Positions 23,729-33,048 of a stretch of 64,000 nt of DNA are shown here, in pieces. Below the pieces are notes generated by a model, which worked only from the letters and a program-made list of their open reading frames with translations, was not told the origin of the DNA and did no database searches. The translations under genes were made by a program, and so were the position numbers. Origin of the DNA: JAIVJZ01 sp035645695 (GTDB lineage: Bacteria; Acidobacteriota; Blastocatellia; Pyrinomonadales; Pyrinomonadaceae); contig DASQMC010000080.1 of assembly GCA_035645695.1 (NCBI GenBank), positions 47,580 to 111,579 on the forward strand, given 5' to 3'. Every line of letters begins with the position of its first letter. Positions within the stretch are counted from its first letter, which is position 1.

Positions 23729-23884
23729 TTAGGTGTTAGTTAATAAGCAGCCCTCAACCGCTTCGTAGAGGTTTTGCAGCAACTCCTCGAACGTCTCGCC
23801 CTGCGTGGCGCAGCCGGGAATGGAAGGAACTTCCGCCCAGTAACCGCCTTCTTCCGCTTCATGCACGATGACTTTGATCTTCAT
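23729..23884 (-). CDS. HicB-like antitoxin fold, no adjacent hicA
   Basis: A 51-residue protein with the HicB partial RNase-H fold: MKIKVIVHEAEEGGYWAEVPSIPGC, then the conserved QGETFEELLQNLYEAVEG. The ATG at 23884 has GGAAG upstream; a longer frame from 23923 would run into the S46 stop. It follows the S46 peptidase by 35 bases on the same strand and is probably read through from it. No HicA toxin is next to it, so it is a solo protein; a full hicBA pair exists at 43905-44371. Confidence 0.7.
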   Translation of the reverse strand: MKIKVIVHEAEEGGYWAEVPSIPGCATQGETFEELLQNLYEAVEGCLLTNT

Positions 23885-23919
23885 GTTTCCGCTTCCTTGC
23901 CGCAACACCGTAAACGACT

Positions 23920-26004
23920 TCACCGTCCGGTCGTGATCTCGTCGGCCAGTTTCTCCGCGCCGTAGAGTTTTCTGAGCGTCTCGATGATCGCCATGCTGTG
24001 GACGGCGACGGCGCGCCCGCCTTCTTCTTCGTCAACGTAGACGTAGCGGTTCGGTAGTTTCTGGATGTTGCTGTCGAAATTCAGGCCGACCACTTCGCCG
24101 TTGCGGTTGATGACGGGCGAGCCGGAGTTGCCGCCGATGGTGTCGGCCGTGTAGACGAAGTTGAAGGGCGTCGAGAGTTCGAATTTGGCGCGCCCTTCGC
24201 GGTAGCGTGCGGGCAGGTCGTAGGGCGGCTTCTCGCCGAAACTCTCGGCGCGGTCGTAGAGGCCGTAGAAGGTCGTCTTGAAGGGGACGAGCGTCGTGTC
24301 CTCGCTGTAGCCGAGAGCGCGCCCGTAGGAGAGGCGCAGCGTGAAGGTGGCGTCGGGCGAGACGGTCTTGCCGTAGACGGCGAAGCGCGCCGCCGCGATG
24401 CGCTGCCCCGCGCTCGCGTCAACGCTCAGGATATTCTCCTCGTTCCACGCGCGCAGTTCGCGATAGACGGGTTCGATGCGTCGCGCGAGAGCGATCAACG
24501 GATCGTCGGACTTCGTGATGGCGTCCGCGCCGCCTTCAAAGAGACTTCGGCGCACCGCAACGTCGGCGAGTTTCGTGCCGGTTATGGCCTGCCGGGCGAC
24601 CTCTGCGGGCGTCGCGCCCGCGAGCGCGGCGCGAATGAAAGGGTCTTCATTGCCGAGCGTCTTTTGCGCCTCTTCGAGCCACGCGGCGAGCGCGGCCTCT
24701 TCCAGATCGGGATAGATGGGCGCGGGCGAGAAGAGATTCACTTTGAGCGCTTCGAGGCGCGCGTCGCGAAATTCGTCGAAGCGCGTGGCGTTCGGCTTGC
24801 GTATTTCTTCGGCGTAACGGACGAGCGTTGAGGCGAGCGAACCGAGACGCGAGGGTGCGGCAATCGTACTGAAGGCGATGCGCTTCGCCTGTTTGGGGAG
24901 CGCGGCGTAGGCCGTCGCCACCTGATCCCACGCCGCGCCGTAAGCCCGCTGCCATTCGGGCTTGGCCGCAATCGCGGCGCGCAGCGCTTTCTCTTCCGCC
25001 TCTTTCTTTCCATAGAGGCGCGCGTTCACGAGTCCGGCTTGCTGGCTCTCCAGACGCTTGATCGAATTTTCGAGCGAGCGGCGGGTCGCATTGGAGCGGC
25101 GCGCCTGCTCCGCGCCGAGCGCGCTGTAGCGGTTCAGCGCCGTGCGACGCGACGACCAGACCTGCATCTGCAAGGGGTTGCCGATGTCGCGCTGATATTG
25201 AAGCTGCGCGTTCGTCAGGAGGCGGTTGGTCGAGCCGGGGTTGCCGGACAGGACGACGAACTCGCCGTCGGCCGGGCCTTTGGCCGACCATTTGAAGTAA
25301 TGCTCGGTGCGCGCGGGTTGATTGTTTTCATAGACGCGCAGGAACGTCACGTCGAGGTTATAACGCGGGTAGGTGAAGTTGTCGTAGTCGCCGCCGAAGA
25401 AGGCGATCTGCTCTTCGGGCGCGAAGACGAGGCGCACGTCCGTATACTTTTTGTAGCGATAAACCCAGTACTCGCCGCCCGCGTAGAGCGTCACCACGTC
25501 GCTCTTGAGTTTGGTCTGATCGGTTGACTCTTTTTCGATGGCGGCCATCGCGGCCTTGCGCTGCTCGTTGGCTTCCTTGTCCGAAGCGTTTGGCTTGACC
25601 GCTCCCTGCACGCGCGCCGTCACGTCTTCGTAAGAGACGAGGACGTTGATCTCAAGATCGGGACACTTCAATTCTTCGGCGTTCGTGCGCGCGTAGAAAC
25701 CGTCTTTGACGAGGTCGCGCTCTTTGGTCGAGAGCTTGGCGAGTTGCCCGCCCGCGACGTGTTGATTGGTCATCACGAGGCCGTTCGGTGAGACGAACGA
25801 GCCGCTCCCGCCGTCCTGCAAACGCGCCGAGGCGAGGCGCACGTGGTCGAGCCATTCCTTCGTCGGCTCGAAGTTGTAACGCTCCTTCCATTGTTTCAGG
25901 GGCGGATTATCGAAAGTCCACATGCCCTCGTCGGCGCGGGCAATCGTCGCGGGCAGCGACAGCAAAAATGATAGCGACAGCAAAAAAGCGACGGCTCTCT
26001 TCAT
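23920..26004 (-). CDS. S46-family dipeptidyl peptidase (DPP7/DPP11-like)
   Basis: A 694-residue exported peptidase. Signal peptide MKRAVAFLLSLSFLLSLPAT; the catalytic His sits in TNQHVAGG near residue 81; the catalytic Ser in GGNSGSPVINRNGEVVGL near residue 625, close to the C-terminus as in the family. These enzymes remove dipeptides from the N-terminus of oligopeptides in the periplasm and serve amino-acid growth. The residue equivalent to the DPP7/DPP11 specificity position cannot be assigned by eye, so acidic or hydrophobic preference is left open. It is followed by the solo hicB gene. Confidence 0.92.
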   Translation of the reverse strand: MKRAVAFLLSLSFLLSLPATIARADEGMWTFDNPPLKQWKERYNFEPTKEWLDHVRLASARLQDGGSGSFVSPNGLVMTNQHVAGGQLAKLSTKERDLVKDGFYARTNAEELKCPDLEINVLVSYEDVTARVQGAVKPNASDKEANEQRKAAMAAIEKESTDQTKLKSDVVTLYAGGEYWVYRYKKYTDVRLVFAPEEQIAFFGGDYDNFTYPRYNLDVTFLRVYENNQPARTEHYFKWSAKGPADGEFVVLSGNPGSTNRLLTNAQLQYQRDIGNPLQMQVWSSRRTALNRYSALGAEQARRSNATRRSLENSIKRLESQQAGLVNARLYGKKEAEEKALRAAIAAKPEWQRAYGAAWDQVATAYAALPKQAKRIAFSTIAAPSRLGSLASTLVRYAEEIRKPNATRFDEFRDARLEALKVNLFSPAPIYPDLEEAALAAWLEEAQKTLGNEDPFIRAALAGATPAEVARQAITGTKLADVAVRRSLFEGGADAITKSDDPLIALARRIEPVYRELRAWNEENILSVDASAGQRIAAARFAVYGKTVSPDATFTLRLSYGRALGYSEDTTLVPFKTTFYGLYDRAESFGEKPPYDLPARYREGRAKFELSTPFNFVYTADTIGGNSGSPVINRNGEVVGLNFDSNIQKLPNRYVYVDEEEGGRAVAVHSMAIIETLRKLYGAEKLADEITTGR

Positions 26005-26177
26005 AGTCTCAACTCCGTTTATTCAGAACAAAATTTGCAGGGAGAAAATTGGGTTTCTGTAGCGAAGGACATTATACCCGACCGGGCATTCGCAGACACG
26101 CGCCGACGACGGCGGGGCGAGAGATTTATCCGGCCGCAGGATGTGCGCCGTGTGGCCGCGCCCGGCAAGTCCTATCA

Positions 26178-26221
26178 TTCACCACCGCAGGCACAGAGAA
26201 CACCGCAGGGGGCACAGAGAG
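26178..26221. repeat. Single arm of family H repeat (CACAGAGG/ACCGCAGGGGGCACAGAG)
   Basis: This is almost identical to the right arm of the element at 30771-30871, but no opposing arm is present. It lies 20 bases beyond the stop of the ClpB-like gene. It looks like a half element. Confidence 0.75.
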
Positions 26222-26242
26222 ATGTTCGTCCAAACACGCAGG

Positions 26243-29200
26243 CTAATACATCAGATCGAAGTGGCCTTCGAGGACGCGTTCGAGTTTGCCGGTGCGCCAG
26301 CCGCGCACGCTGTCGCGCACGAGCGGCGAGGGTTCTTCACGATAGCGGCGGACGATCTGTTGCGCGCCGTCGGCGTCGGCGGCGAGGGCTTGCGCGGCCT
26401 GTTGGCCGAGGGCGTCCTCGCCGCGTCCGGCCGGTTCATCCGGCTGTGCGACGACGCGAACGTGGACGCGCGCGCGGTTGAAAGATTTCTCGTCCTGCGG
26501 CGTTTCGAGCACGTGCAGACCCGACTCGGCGTGCAGCAGCGAGTAGGCGGCGAAACCGGAGATCGCCGCGCGCATTTGATAGGGATCGTTCGCATCTTCG
26601 TTCAGCGCATCCGGCGTTTCCCGCAACACCTCGAAGCGCATCCGCCGCGCCTCCGCCCAGCGGCGATACATGCCGCCGATGCGCCGCGCGAAGTCGTTGC
26701 ACAGGGCGTTATCCGCGCCCGCGTCGCAACTGGCGCGCACCTCCAGAAAGATGTCGCGCGGGTGTCCGGCGGCGAGGCCGCGACAGGCCGCGTCGATCAG
26801 GTAGAGTTGATGCGCGAGGCGCGCGACGAGGTCGGCGGGGAAGTGCTGGCGGTCGTGCGCCTTCAGGGAACCGCCGAGGCGTTTGAGCAGAGACCCGGCG
26901 GTGTCGAGTCCCGTCTCGATGCGATCCATGTACTCGGCGAGTCCCAGTATGCTGAAGCGTTCCGGGGAATTCCAGAAGCCGGGCGCGGAGGTTTCAAGGA
27001 GCGCGCCGTTTTTTCGCCCCTGCCAATCGTCGCCTTCAACCTGATCGGCCAGCGCGTCGAAAATGTCCTGTAGAAACTGCACCTCCGCGAGCGTCCCGCG
27101 CGCATCCGAAACGATTGATTCGAGTCGCAGTTCGCGCTCGTCGGAAGCCTTCTCCCCGGCTTCGGGCGCATTCGTGGTTTGCGCCCGCGCGCCTTCCTGC
27201 ACGGCCGGGGAAGTTTCCGGCGCGTCCGGGTCAACGAACTCCACTTCGAGCGATTCGCCGCCGCGCGCGTTGACGAAGAGAAATTGATCGCCTTCCGGAA
27301 ACTGGTGGTTGACGATTGTCAGCGCGAGCGGCGACAGCAGGTAACGCTCGATGGCGCGCTTCAAGGGGCGCGCGCCGAGGTCTGCCGTGAAACCCTTCTC
27401 CAACAGGAAATCTATCGCCGACTCGTCCCACTCGACCGCCCACTGGCGCGTGCGCAAGCCCCGCCGCGTGAGCACGTCGTTCAACTCCTTGCGCAGCAGG
27501 TCGCGCATGACGGCGCGACCGAGCGGGCGAAAGACGACGACGCGATCAATACGATTGACGAACTCGCGCCGGAACGCGCGCATCACGGCGCGCTCGACCG
27601 CCCCGGCCGCAAACTGCGCCTGCTCCTGCGAGAACCCGATGCTCGCCCCGTGCGGCAGGGTCGCGCCGAGGTTCGAGGTCATGATCACGACGCAGTGGCG
27701 GAAGTCGGCCGTGTTGCCGCGCCGGTCTGTCAGGCGGCCGTCGTCGAAGACTTGCAGGAACAAGTCCCACACCTGCGGGTGCGCCTTCTCGAACTCGTCG
27801 AGCAGGACAACCGCGAACGGCTGCTTGCGTATGGAGTTGACGAGCGCGGTGCTCTCGGCCGTGTCGCGCTGCTCGCCGAGTATGCGGTCGAGCGTCTCGG
27901 GCGTTTGAAACTCGCTCATGTCGAGGCGGATCATGCGTTCGGGCGAGCCGAAGAGAAACTCCGCGAGCGTCTTCGCGATCTCGGTCTTGCCCGTACCCGT
28001 CGGGCCGACGAAGAGAAAGACGCCCTGCGGGCGCGTCGGGTCGGTCAAGCCCGCCTTGATCATCGCGACGCGCTCCACGAGACACTCGACCGCCTCGGGT
28101 TGACCGAGCACGCGCTGTTCAAAGAAGCCGCGCAAATCCGCGAGGTCTAACCCGGCGCGATCATCCAGAATGCTCACGGGCAGCCCCGTCAATTGCGAGA
28201 GCGTGACGAGCAGATCGTCGAGCGTCATCTCGCCCGAAGCGGACGCACCGGCGTCAGTCTCTTTATTGACAGCTCCGCGCTCGATCTGTAGACGGCGATG
28301 GGTCGAGTCGAGCAACAGGAGCAGGTTGCCGGGCGCGGCTTTGTCCGCGAGATATTGCTTGGCGAGTTGGAATGCTTCCTGCAAAGTCTGTTCCGAGATG
28401 CCCGGCGTCGTGGCGGCGACGGCGGCGGTGTTTGCGTCGCCGGACGGTTGCGCCCCCGCCGTCGTCGTTCGGTGAGAGGCCGCCCAACGACGCGCGACTT
28501 CGAGCGTCTCCGCGTCGCCGAGCGCGCTCACGCGGCACGTCTCCAGCGCGGTGCGCAGCTTCGGGCGCATCTGCATCAACTTTTCATACGCCGCCGAAGC
28601 GGTTTCGCCGATCAACTTCACCGAGCCGCTTTCGACGTGGGGCAGCAACAAATCGAGCAAGCCGGAAGGGTTGTATTGATGACGCCCCGCCCAGACGAGT
28701 TCGTGAAAGTTCGGCACGACCCACAGCACGCGCTTGCCGCCGATTTCGCGCACGAGCGTCTGCACGCGCCCTTCGAGTTGGCCGATGTATTGCTGACCGG
28801 CCAGCACGTCTCCCGCGGACGCTTCCAGAATGATCCAGCGCTCGCGTTGCAGGCGACGCGCCAGCACGCGCACGAGCGCGGTCTTGCCCACGCCCGAATC
28901 GCCCACCAGCAACACCGAACGCGGCGGCTCTTTCCTGATCGCCGTCTCCATCTCCAACACGCGAGCGCGCACCTCTTCGAGCATCACCATGCCTTCCGGC
29001 GCATCCGCTTCCCCGGCGTCGGCGGCGCCGGAGTCGTTCCCGGCATCGGGCGTCCACACGCGCCCGAACGAGCGCAAAAAATCGAGGTCAACGCGCGCCG
29101 ATTTCAAACTGTGAAACTCGTTCGACAATCCCGGCGGCAGCACGTCCTTGAGATCGTCGAAGACGGTTGTGAGCAGTTCGATCTGATCGGCGTCGAGATT

Positions 29201-30088
29201 GTAGAGCGCGTCGCCGAAGGTGGCCTCCGTTTCGCCGCGCGCCAGGCGATTCACGACAAACTCGCGCAGCGATTGCAGCGCGGTGTATTCGCCCCACGCG
29301 CCCTTGATGTGCAGCAGCAACCTAGCGAGGACGGGGCGCTCGGCGGCGCGCTCGTCGAGGGCATGCAGGGCGTAATAGCCCGGCCAGTAGTAGAACTCGT
29401 TGATGTGCGCGAGCACGGACTCGACCGCGTCCGACCCGTCGCGGCGTTCGGACAACGCTTCGAGCGCCATGCAGGCGACGACGACGTTCGACTCGCGCGC
29501 GAATTCGATAAGGTCGCGCGTCGTGTAGTAATTGCCCAGACACAACTTGACGCCTTTGCGAAAACACTCATGCTGCCGCAACTCGGACGGGCGCGAACTG
29601 CGCTGGTAATGCGCGTCCATCGCCTGCGCGAGCGCATAGACGTTCAACTCGTTCACCCCATCGCAACCGCCGTTCGCTTCCCCCGGTTCGGCGGAAGTTT
29701 GGCTCGCGACAGCGGTGCGAAAGTCTTCGGCGAGCTTCGCGTTCTCGTCGCCCCCCGGCTTCTCCGAAGTCTCGCCTGTGGGCGTCAACTCCGGCGTCGC
29801 TGCCGTCGCTTCCGCCGTTTCCGTCGTCACTTCCGGCGTTTCCGCCGTCGCTTCCGGCGTCACTGCCGGTAGCTTCGGCGTCACTTCGGGCGTCCCGGCC
29901 GCGTCGTGCCTCGACGGTTCGAGCGGCGCGTGAATGTGTGGGGGCGTTGCGTCCGGCGGCAGTGAATCCCGGCGCTCCTCCGTATCGTGCGTGCGCCGCA
30001 GACGCGCGAGCGAGCGCGCGAGATAGGCGATGACGCCCAACGAGAGCAGGCATAAGAGGACGAGTCCGGCGATGATCAATTCGGTCAT
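26243..30088 (-). CDS. Membrane-anchored ClpB/ClpC-like double AAA protein
   Basis: A 1281-residue protein. Residues 4-26 form one N-terminal membrane helix. Residues 40-120 are a Pro/Thr/Glu-rich linker and 140-330 a helical domain without the Clp-N repeat. D1 has Walker A GDSGVGKT (396-403), but its Walker B position reads VVPNFHEL instead of hhhhDE. D2 has GPTGTGKT (695-702), LLDEFEKAHP with D764-E765, MTSNLG and GARPLKRAIE, all intact. About 320 C-terminal residues have no Clp counterpart. I infer a membrane-fixed unfoldase/remodeller whose D2 does the ATP work. It stands alone; neither a ClpP gene nor secretion-system genes are adjacent. Confidence 0.85.
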   Translation of the reverse strand: MTELIIAGLVLLCLLSLGVIAYLARSLARLRRTHDTEERRDSLPPDATPPHIHAPLEPSRHDAAGTPEVTPKLPAVTPEATAETPEVTTETAEATAATPELTPTGETSEKPGGDENAKLAEDFRTAVASQTSAEPGEANGGCDGVNELNVYALAQAMDAHYQRSSRPSELRQHECFRKGVKLCLGNYYTTRDLIEFARESNVVVACMALEALSERRDGSDAVESVLAHINEFYYWPGYYALHALDERAAERPVLARLLLHIKGAWGEYTALQSLREFVVNRLARGETEATFGDALYNLDADQIELLTTVFDDLKDVLPPGLSNEFHSLKSARVDLDFLRSFGRVWTPDAGNDSGAADAGEADAPEGMVMLEEVRARVLEMETAIRKEPPRSVLLVGDSGVGKTALVRVLARRLQRERWIILEASAGDVLAGQQYIGQLEGRVQTLVREIGGKRVLWVVPNFHELVWAGRHQYNPSGLLDLLLPHVESGSVKLIGETASAAYEKLMQMRPKLRTALETCRVSALGDAETLEVARRWAASHRTTTAGAQPSGDANTAAVAATTPGISEQTLQEAFQLAKQYLADKAAPGNLLLLLDSTHRRLQIERGAVNKETDAGASASGEMTLDDLLVTLSQLTGLPVSILDDRAGLDLADLRGFFEQRVLGQPEAVECLVERVAMIKAGLTDPTRPQGVFLFVGPTGTGKTEIAKTLAEFLFGSPERMIRLDMSEFQTPETLDRILGEQRDTAESTALVNSIRKQPFAVVLLDEFEKAHPQVWDLFLQVFDDGRLTDRRGNTADFRHCVVIMTSNLGATLPHGASIGFSQEQAQFAAGAVERAVMRAFRREFVNRIDRVVVFRPLGRAVMRDLLRKELNDVLTRRGLRTRQWAVEWDESAIDFLLEKGFTADLGARPLKRAIERYLLSPLALTIVNHQFPEGDQFLFVNARGGESLEVEFVDPDAPETSPAVQEGARAQTTNAPEAGEKASDERELRLESIVSDARGTLAEVQFLQDIFDALADQVEGDDWQGRKNGALLETSAPGFWNSPERFSILGLAEYMDRIETGLDTAGSLLKRLGGSLKAHDRQHFPADLVARLAHQLYLIDAACRGLAAGHPRDIFLEVRASCDAGADNALCNDFARRIGGMYRRWAEARRMRFEVLRETPDALNEDANDPYQMRAAISGFAAYSLLHAESGLHVLETPQDEKSFNRARVHVRVVAQPDEPAGRGEDALGQQAAQALAADADGAQQIVRRYREEPSPLVRDSVRGWRTGKLERVLEGHFDLMY

Positions 30089-30314
30089 GGGAAAAGCGAC
30101 ACCGTTTCAAGAACGAAGGGTCTAAGCGCGGTCAGGCGTATTACGCGGGCGAGCGGCGTATGTTAACAGGGGAGGGACGAAGGCGGAAGGATGTTGATGA
30201 AGAAAATTCCTTAAGCCCGTGACGTTCTTCGTGTATGATGCGCGCGCTTTCCCATCCTTGAATGACAGGTTTGGCCGAAACCCCCGCCGGCCTAAACTCC
30301 ATAGGACAACTCAA

Positions 30315-30743
30315 ATGCTAAAAAGACTCTTCATGACATCGGCGATCTGCATCTCCTGCGCGCTCCTGTTGACCGCTTGCGGCGCGGAATCCAACTCGAA
30401 CAACGCGCCCGCAACCAACGCCCCGGCCGCCAACTCTAACGCCGGCAAGGCTGCAACGAACACGGCCGCTCCGGCCTCCACCGCTCCGGCCTCCACGGCC
30501 GCCACGGGCGACGCAATCGGCGTCCCCGAATGCGACGATTATATCGCCAAGTATGAAGCCTGCGTCTCCGGCAAAGTTCCGGCGGCGGCGCGGGCGCAAT
30601 ATGAGTCGTCGTTGGCGCAGATGCGCACATCCTGGCGCGACCTCGCCGCCAACCCGCAGACCAGAGCAGGGCTGGCGCAAGCCTGCAAGACCGCCACCGA
30701 AACCGCGCGCACATCAATGAAATCCATGGGTTGCGAGTTTTAA
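30315..30743 (+). CDS. Small Ala/Asn-rich lipoprotein, 142 aa
   Basis: Lipoprotein signal with lipobox LTAC near residue 22 (ATG at 30315). A 50-residue low-complexity Asn/Ala/Thr linker follows, then a compact helical domain with IGVPECDDYIAKYEACVSGK and QACKTATETARTSMKSMGCEF, whose four Cys may form two disulphides. The same design is frequent in Acidobacteria and Myxobacteria, function unknown. I reject the longer frame from 30219 because the lipobox would then be internal. It stands alone between a repeat and the ClpB-like gene. Confidence 0.75.
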   Translation: MLKRLFMTSAICISCALLLTACGAESNSNNAPATNAPAANSNAGKAATNTAAPASTAPASTAATGDAIGVPECDDYIAKYEACVSGKVPAAARAQYESSLAQMRTSWRDLAANPQTRAGLAQACKTATETARTSMKSMGCEF

Positions 30744-31047
30744 TTTTCGCAGGCATGGTACTTAGGTTTTCTCTGTGCCCCCTCTGTGCTCTCTGTGCCT
30801 CTGTGGTGAACGCCAGTTGATCAAGCATTCACCACAGAGGCACAGAGCACACCGCAGGGGGCACAGAGAGTTTTAGCCGCTGGCGGTCGCCGTAAGCTGC
30901 GAAAAGTCGCCCGCGCCCGACCCGTCATACCCGCCTGCCGCATGCCGCAAGCGCGCTGTCATCTCAGTTTTTCCCCGCCCATCGGTTATAATCTTCCTTT
31001 CTGAAACATCACATTACATTCGCACTGATTTACAAGGAGTTCCAAGC
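30744..31047. other. Intergenic stretch with repeat and promoter of the aconitase operon
   Basis: It contains the family H repeat at 30771-30871 and a TATAAT hexamer at 30987-30992, with no clear -35, 56 bases before the aconitase start. No gene is seen. Confidence 0.5.
30771..30871. repeat. Inverted repeat, family H (CTCTGTG/CACAGAG)
   Basis: Left arm CTCTGTGCCCCCTCTGTGCT..., an 18-base centre, and right arm with CACAGAGGCACAGAG and ACCGCAGGGGGCACAGAG. The unit is close to 7-8 bp but less regular than in the other families. The right arm recurs alone at 26178-26221. Confidence 0.8.
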
Positions 31048-33048
31048 ATGACCGCTGAGAAGATCACTAAACGACCCGACCGCATCAGGTTCGACGGGCG
31101 CATCCTGTTTTTGACCGAAGACACTTCGCTCATCCGCCGCCAGCTCGAAGCGGGCGAGGATTTAGCGTTCGACCCGGAACGCCCCCTGATGAACAACATC
31201 TCGACCGACGAGATCACGCCCGGCTGGGTCTGTTTCTACTACGACGAGACGCTCGGCCAGTACGTCTATGTCGGGATGCGCGAGGCGGCCGTGCAGAAAG
31301 ACGAAGTGCGGGAGGGGCAATTCAAAGTGGTCGTCTCCGGCCTGTCGAAGGGCTGCGGGTCGTCGCGCGAAACCGCGCCTTACGCCGAGCGCGCCGCCGG
31401 GGTGGAACTCGTCATCGCCCGCACCATCGAAAAAATCTACGGGCAGAACTCGCAGAACATCGGCCTCCTGACTTCGACTGACTTCGGCCTCGTCGAACGC
31501 ATCCGGCGCGGCGAAGAAATTCCGCTCGCCGAGTTTACGCGCGGCCTCGACCCGATCTCGCAGGCGATTGTCGAATACGGCGGCCTCTTCAACTACAACA
31601 AGGCGCGGCTCACGGGCGAAACCGTGCCGCCCCCGATTGAAACGAAGAAACGCCCGATGAACATCGTCGAGAAGATCATCGCGCGCCACGCGTTCGTGCG
31701 CGCGGGGCACGTCGGCGTCGAGGCGGTCAGGCCGGGCGATGCGCTCTTTGCCGTGGCCGACGTGCGCTTCTCGCACGAGTACGTCACGCCGATGGCCGAG
31801 TCTCTGTTCAAGGGCGCGCTCGGCCGCGAAGCGCAGGTGACGGAAGCCGAATCCGTCTATGCGTTTCGCGATCACCTGACGTTTCTGGGGCGCGTCATGT
31901 CGGACGACAAGAAGAAGATGGGACTCCTGGAGCGCGCCGACGGGCTGGCCGTAACGCAGGAGAGTTTCACGCAAGAGCAGGGCATCAAACTTTACAGCGG
32001 CACGGAAGAGAAAGGCTCGGAAGCCATCTGCCACAACGCCGTCGTCGAAGACATCGCGCTGCCCGGCCAACTCGTCATCGGCACGGACTCGCACACCTGC
32101 ATGGCGGGCGTGCTCGGCTGCTTCGCCTTCGGCGTCGGTTCGACCGACATGGCGAACGCGTGGTACACGAAAGACATACGCATCAAGGTGCCGGAGACCG
32201 TGCGCTTCGTCCTGCGAGGGCGAAAGCGCGCCGACGTGTCGGCCAAAGACGTGATGCTCAAAATCCTCTCGACCGATTACATGAAAGAGGGCAAAGGCAT
32301 CGGTCAGGTGTTGGAGTTCGCGGGCGAGGGACTCGCCGACATGTCGATTGACGAGCGCGCGACGCTGACGAACATGGCCGTCGAAGCAGGCGGCACGACC
32401 GGCATCATCGAACCGGACGAAGTGACGCTTGCTTATCTCGTCCATGCGCGCGGGCTCGACGCGGAAGAGATTCGCCGCGGCTTCCTCCGAAGCGACCCCG
32501 ACGCCGAATACGCCGCGACCTTCGAGATCAACCTCGAAGAGATTCGCCCGATGGTGGCGACGCCCGGCGACCCGCGCAACGGCGTCAACATCTCAGACCT
32601 CGCCGCGGAGGTGCGGATCGATGCGGCCTACGGCGGTTCCTGCACGGGCGGCAAGATGGCCGACATGGACATGTACGCGGCGGTGCTCTCTCGCGCCGTC
32701 GAGCAGGGGCGAAGAGTCGCGCCGGGCGTGCGTCTCTACCTGCAATTCGGCTCACAGAAAATCAAACAGTACGCGCGCGAGCGCGGCTACATAGAGATTT
32801 TCGAGCGCGCGGGCGCGGAGTTGATCGACCCCAGTTGCGGCGCGTGCATCAACGCCGGGCCGGGCGCGTCGAAGACGGCCGAGACAGTCACGGTGAGCGC
32901 GCAGAACCGCAACTTCCCCGGCCGCAGCGGCCCCGGAAAAGTTTATCTCGCGTCGCCGTACGTGGTCGCCGCGTCGGCGATTGCCGGGCACATCGTCGAG
33001 CCGGAAGAGTTTTTACGGACGCGCGAAGAGGAGTTGGTCGGCGCGTGA
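31048..33048 (+). CDS. Aconitase-family hydro-lyase with swivel domain first
   Basis: A 666-residue protein. The swivel (LeuD-like) domain comes first, with GLSKGCGSSRETAPYAE near residue 110, then the catalytic domain with GTDSHTCMAGVLGCFAFGVG (near 350), SCTGGK and PSCGACINAG, which supply the three Cys of the 4Fe-4S cluster, and NRNFPGRSG. In AcnA the swivel is last, while AcnB has it before the catalytic part but also carries a HEAT-like domain that is absent here. It interconverts citrate and isocitrate or a homologous pair. AAGGAG lies eight bases before the ATG. It leads an operon of four genes. Confidence 0.85.
   Translation: MTAEKITKRPDRIRFDGRILFLTEDTSLIRRQLEAGEDLAFDPERPLMNNISTDEITPGWVCFYYDETLGQYVYVGMREAAVQKDEVREGQFKVVVSGLSKGCGSSRETAPYAERAAGVELVIARTIEKIYGQNSQNIGLLTSTDFGLVERIRRGEEIPLAEFTRGLDPISQAIVEYGGLFNYNKARLTGETVPPPIETKKRPMNIVEKIIARHAFVRAGHVGVEAVRPGDALFAVADVRFSHEYVTPMAESLFKGALGREAQVTEAESVYAFRDHLTFLGRVMSDDKKKMGLLERADGLAVTQESFTQEQGIKLYSGTEEKGSEAICHNAVVEDIALPGQLVIGTDSHTCMAGVLGCFAFGVGSTDMANAWYTKDIRIKVPETVRFVLRGRKRADVSAKDVMLKILSTDYMKEGKGIGQVLEFAGEGLADMSIDERATLTNMAVEAGGTTGIIEPDEVTLAYLVHARGLDAEEIRRGFLRSDPDAEYAATFEINLEEIRPMVATPGDPRNGVNISDLAAEVRIDAAYGGSCTGGKMADMDMYAAVLSRAVEQGRRVAPGVRLYLQFGSQKIKQYARERGYIEIFERAGAELIDPSCGACINAGPGASKTAETVTVSAQNRNFPGRSGPGKVYLASPYVVAASAIAGHIVEPEEFLRTREEELVGA

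Noticed and set aside
28298..29872. Plus-strand frame of 524 codons over the ClpB-like gene
   Set aside because: Antisense shadow in GC-rich coding DNA; the Clp frame has clear motifs throughout.
31162..32445. Minus-strand frame of 427 codons over the aconitase gene
   Set aside because: Antisense shadow; His/Asp/Arg-rich composition typical of reverse reading of GC-rich genes.
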